From Gp6-AA40 sp035649635 (lineage in GTDB: Bacteria > Acidobacteriota > Vicinamibacteria > Vicinamibacterales > UBA2999): a stretch of 64,000 bases of DNA. Shown here one piece after another: positions 59,652 through 64,000 of this stretch. Position 1 is the stretch's first letter. Every line of letters starts with the position of its first letter. The DNA is taken from positions 1-64,000 of the forward strand of contig DASRJE010000208.1 in NCBI GenBank assembly GCA_035649635.1. The letters are read 5' to 3'. A program made the translations under genes and the position numbers. The notes under the pieces were generated by a model. That model did not search any database. It was not told where the DNA came from and saw nothing but the letters and a program-made list of their open reading frames with translations.

Positions 59652-59672
59652 CGAAAGGCCAGCCGCGTTTCG

Positions 59673-60926
59673 TTACAAGGATACAAAAAGCCAGATTGAA
59701 CCGGCGAACAGCGTCGCCAGCGTGAGCGGCACACCAACGCGGAAATATTCGCGAAATCCGACGTGCACGCCCTCAGCCGCGGCGCGCTCGACGACGATGA
59801 TGTTAGCAATGGACCCGGTGATCGTCAGATTCCCCGCCAACGTCGAGGCCAGCGCCAGCGTCATCCAGCCGGCATGCGGATCGGGGAAGTTGACGACCAG
59901 TGTACGCAGCAACATGACAGCGGGAACGTTGCTGACCACGTTCGAAAGCGCGGCCGTGAGCGGAACGAAGACCCCCATCTGATGCAAGTCCCACCGCGCG
60001 AACGGTTGAAGCAGGCGAGCAGTCAAACCCGCGCGCTCCGCACCGGCGACGATGATGAACAGACCGACGAAGAATACCAGGAGCCCCCAATCCACTTCGT
60101 CATATACCTTCCGCGGCTCAACCGTACGCGTGATGAGCAGGAGAGCCGCGCCAATCGCCGCCATCATGGCCGCGGGTATTCCGATCAGGAATCCGCTGAG
60201 CACGATGGCGAGCACGATCACCGGCTTCTTCCGCATTGGTTCGTATTGAAATTCAGGAGCGGACAGCGCTTCCGAGACGCTGACCCGATCGATCGGCCCG
60301 CGGAGGTAGATCCAATGAATCAAGAGCCAGTTCAGACACAGCCCGGCGATGGCGACCGGGCCGAGATGCGCGATGAATTCCAGATACGTGATGCCGGACT
60401 GCGACCCGATCAGCATGTTCTGCGGATTGCCGGTGATCGTCGCCACGCTGCCGATGTTTGACGCGGTGGCCACGGCGATGACGTACGGTACTGCCGGCAC
60501 CTTGAGCCGCTGCGTCATGTGCACAACGAACGGCGTCATGACCAGGCAGACGATGTCGTTGACGAGAAATGCCGAGAGCACGCCAGTCGTGAAGATGACC
60601 GTCGGAAGCAGGTGATGGGGATGGAGCCGCTCGATCGCCCACTCGGCGATTCGCTCGAAGAAGCCGCCGACGCGCAGATTGGCAACGACCAGCATCATCG
60701 AGAAGAGCAGGACGATGGTGGCGAAGTCGATTGACTGAAGCGCCTCCTGTGGCCCGACAATGCGGAAGGCGACCATGAGGACGGCGCCGATGATGGCGGC
60801 GCCGGGTCGATCGATCTTCATCCACGGAAACTTCCCGAGCGCGAATACGAAATAGCTGCCAACGAAGATCAGATAGGCGGCGAGAATCCGGGCATCCGAC
60901 AAGAGAAGAGGATTGATTGGCGGCAT
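59673..60926 (-). CDS. ArsB/NhaD-type anion transporter family membrane protein
   Basis: A protein of 417 residues with about 11 membrane helices, of the CitMHS/ArsB superfamily. The two related half-motifs are VNDIVCLVMTPFVV with ATASNIGSVATITGNPQNML, and SNVVSNVPAVMLLR with TLAGNLTITGSIANIIVVE. These re-entrant loops carry the substrate and ion. Related proteins export arsenite or move dicarboxylates and Na+/H+; the substrate here is not known. ATG at 60926 was chosen as the last start before the first helix. It is divergent from the fluoride-responsive operon. Confidence 0.87.
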   Translation of the reverse strand: MPPINPLLLSDARILAAYLIFVGSYFVFALGKFPWMKIDRPGAAIIGAVLMVAFRIVGPQEALQSIDFATIVLLFSMMLVVANLRVGGFFERIAEWAIERLHPHHLLPTVIFTTGVLSAFLVNDIVCLVMTPFVVHMTQRLKVPAVPYVIAVATASNIGSVATITGNPQNMLIGSQSGITYLEFIAHLGPVAIAGLCLNWLLIHWIYLRGPIDRVSVSEALSAPEFQYEPMRKKPVIVLAIVLSGFLIGIPAAMMAAIGAALLLITRTVEPRKVYDEVDWGLLVFFVGLFIIVAGAERAGLTARLLQPFARWDLHQMGVFVPLTAALSNVVSNVPAVMLLRTLVVNFPDPHAGWMTLALASTLAGNLTITGSIANIIVVERAAAEGVHVGFREYFRVGVPLTLATLFAGSIWLFVSL

Positions 60927-61043
60927 CAGGCTTGGGGTCAGCCTCCGACGAATCGATTCAAGGGTCTGACCCGGCACACTCTTACTCGACACAGTGTCTT
61001 GACAGCAAGAGGGACGGGTCGTCACACTCAGATACGACTCGTT

Positions 61044-61116
61044 GGCGGTGGGGTCCGCCTGCAACCGCCGTCGTAAGACACGACGGCCAATGACTCCTGC
61101 GACCGTCGCGGGAGTC
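61044..61116 (+). promoter_or_regulatory. Fluoride riboswitch (crcB motif) with switching hairpin
   Basis: The aptamer begins GGCGGTGGGGTCCGCC at 61044 and continues through CAACCGCC to ATGACTCCTGC at 61090-61100. This matches the known fluoride aptamer: P1 pair GGCG/CGCC, and the pseudoknot strand GGGGTC pairing with GACTCC. The GACTCC strand (61092-61097) can instead pair in a strong hairpin at 61092-61116 (11-bp stem, one G-U, loop CCG). Aptamer and hairpin are thus mutually exclusive, the expected expression platform. It lies 35 bp upstream of the fluC start codon. Confidence 0.85.
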
Positions 61117-61151
61117 TGTCCAGATGCCGCGGCGCCTCGAGGTGACGCGAC

Positions 61152-61532
61152 ATGGAACGATTCCTCTGGATCTGCCTGGGCGGCGCCGTTGGTACTGGCG
61201 CTCGCTATCTGGTCGCCGTCTGGGCGGGTCAACGCCTTGGCGGCGCTTTCCCCTACGGTACGCTCATCGTCAATCTGATCGGATGTTTCATCATCGCGTC
61301 GGTGATGCACATCGGCGTGACCCTGGCGTGGTCCCCAACTGTTCGCGCCGCGATCACCATCGGCTTCGTGGGTGGCCTGACGACGTACTCGAGTTTCAAC
61401 TACGAGACGATGCGGCTTGTCCAGGAAGGAGCGCCCGTCACCGCACTGGCAAACCTCACCGCAACGCTGGTCGGCGGCGTGCTGGCGGGCTGGGTCGGTT
61501 TGATGACGGCGCGTGCAATCGTCGGCCACTAG
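61152..61532 (+). CDS. crcB: Fluoride channel FluC/CrcB
   Basis: An inner-membrane protein of 126 residues with four helices. It forms dual-topology dimers that export fluoride down its gradient. The family motifs are GGAVGTGARYLV, YGTLIVNLIGCF (with the pore Asn) and GGLTTYSSFNYE (Phe/Thr track). Ribosome site GAGGTGA lies six bases before the ATG. Upstream is a fluoride riboswitch, so expression should rise with fluoride. A DUF190 gene follows after 12 bp, a common pairing. Confidence 0.95.
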   Translation: MERFLWICLGGAVGTGARYLVAVWAGQRLGGAFPYGTLIVNLIGCFIIASVMHIGVTLAWSPTVRAAITIGFVGGLTTYSSFNYETMRLVQEGAPVTALANLTATLVGGVLAGWVGLMTARAIVGH

Positions 61533-61907
61533 AAAGAGGGCCTTATGCGCGTTCTCGATGGTGATCAGTTTCTGGTTCGCATCTTCCTTGGCGAGTCTGA
61601 TACCTGGCATCGCCGCCCGCTCTCGCGTGCGATCCTCGAGCGGCTGCGCGCTGAAGGTTTTGCCGGGGCGACTGTTGTGCACGGCGTGGCGGGATTCGGC
61701 GCGAGCAGCGTGATTCACACGGCCAGCCTCGTCGAACTGTCAAGCGACCTGCCGGTCCTGATTGAAGTCGTCGACGATCAGGCGCATGTCGATAGCCTGC
61801 TCCCCATCCTCGACGAGATGATTATGGGCGGCGCGTTGGTGACCGTCGAGCGCGTTCGCGTCCTGAGATACGCGGCCGCGAAGAAGGCGTCGGCTCGCGA
61901 AGGTGGT

Positions 61908-64000
<2,093 letters not shown>

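Overview
This 64 kb window comes from a high-GC bacterial chromosome. I infer an Acidobacteriota member, probably close to Vicinamibacteria. The inference rests on two large MacB/FtsX-like permeases of the acidobacterial duplicated type (one with a PadR regulator), a DUF1592/DUF1552/cytochrome/ankyrin block, PQQ and NHL beta-propeller proteins, DUF6152, and many secreted proteins of unknown role. I saw no rRNA, tRNA, phage, transposase or CRISPR array.

Layout. 1-2.1 kb: a subtilisin-like protease, cut by the window edge, whose tail is coded by a 21/24-bp tandem repeat, with a small HTH gene upstream. 2.3-8.1 kb: a tightly overlapping operon of peptide-binding protein, two permeases, a DHDPS/HOGA-type aldolase and an alanine-glyoxylate-type aminotransferase. 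8.2-12.3 kb: transglycosylase, HELYH metalloprotein, NlpC/P60 lipoprotein, HNH nuclease, TIG/propeller protein. 12.3-20.4 kb: the two duplicated permeases, PadR, a seven-bladed FG-GAP protein and a DUF6152 protein. 20.5-31.8 kb: cytochrome c plus Tat flavoprotein, secreted Ig/BNR proteins, a flotillin-like protein, two NHL proteins and a VOC protein. 32.2-34.4 kb: DyP peroxidase and a TauD-type dioxygenase.

34.4-40.8 kb holds the most interesting locus: a compact azole-forming RiPP (TOMM/LAP) cluster. It has a Ser/Thr kinase followed 2 bp later by a SagB-type azoline dehydrogenase. Facing them are a fused RRE/zinc/YcaO cyclodehydratase and a 112-residue candidate precursor with a Nif11-like leader. 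The precursor ends in Cys-Cys-Phe and begins with a histone-H1-like Lys/Ala tail. No exporter or leader protease is visible.

40.8-46.1 kb: a PQQ/cupredoxin protein bracketed by a 22-bp repeat found in seven exact copies, then a cytochrome/propeller protein. 46.3-54.4 kb: small secreted proteins and a five-gene reverse-strand unit (DUF1592, DUF1552, a CX3CH cytochrome, a Pro/Gly-rich protein, ankyrin repeats). 54.4-57.5 kb: copper resistance genes (His-rich protein, CopA oxidase, CopB). 57.5-60.9 kb: GNAT, VOC, Nudix, HipA-like kinase and an anion transporter. 61.0-62.0 kb: a fluoride riboswitch, FluC and DUF190. 61.9-64.0 kb: a copper P-type ATPase running off the right edge.
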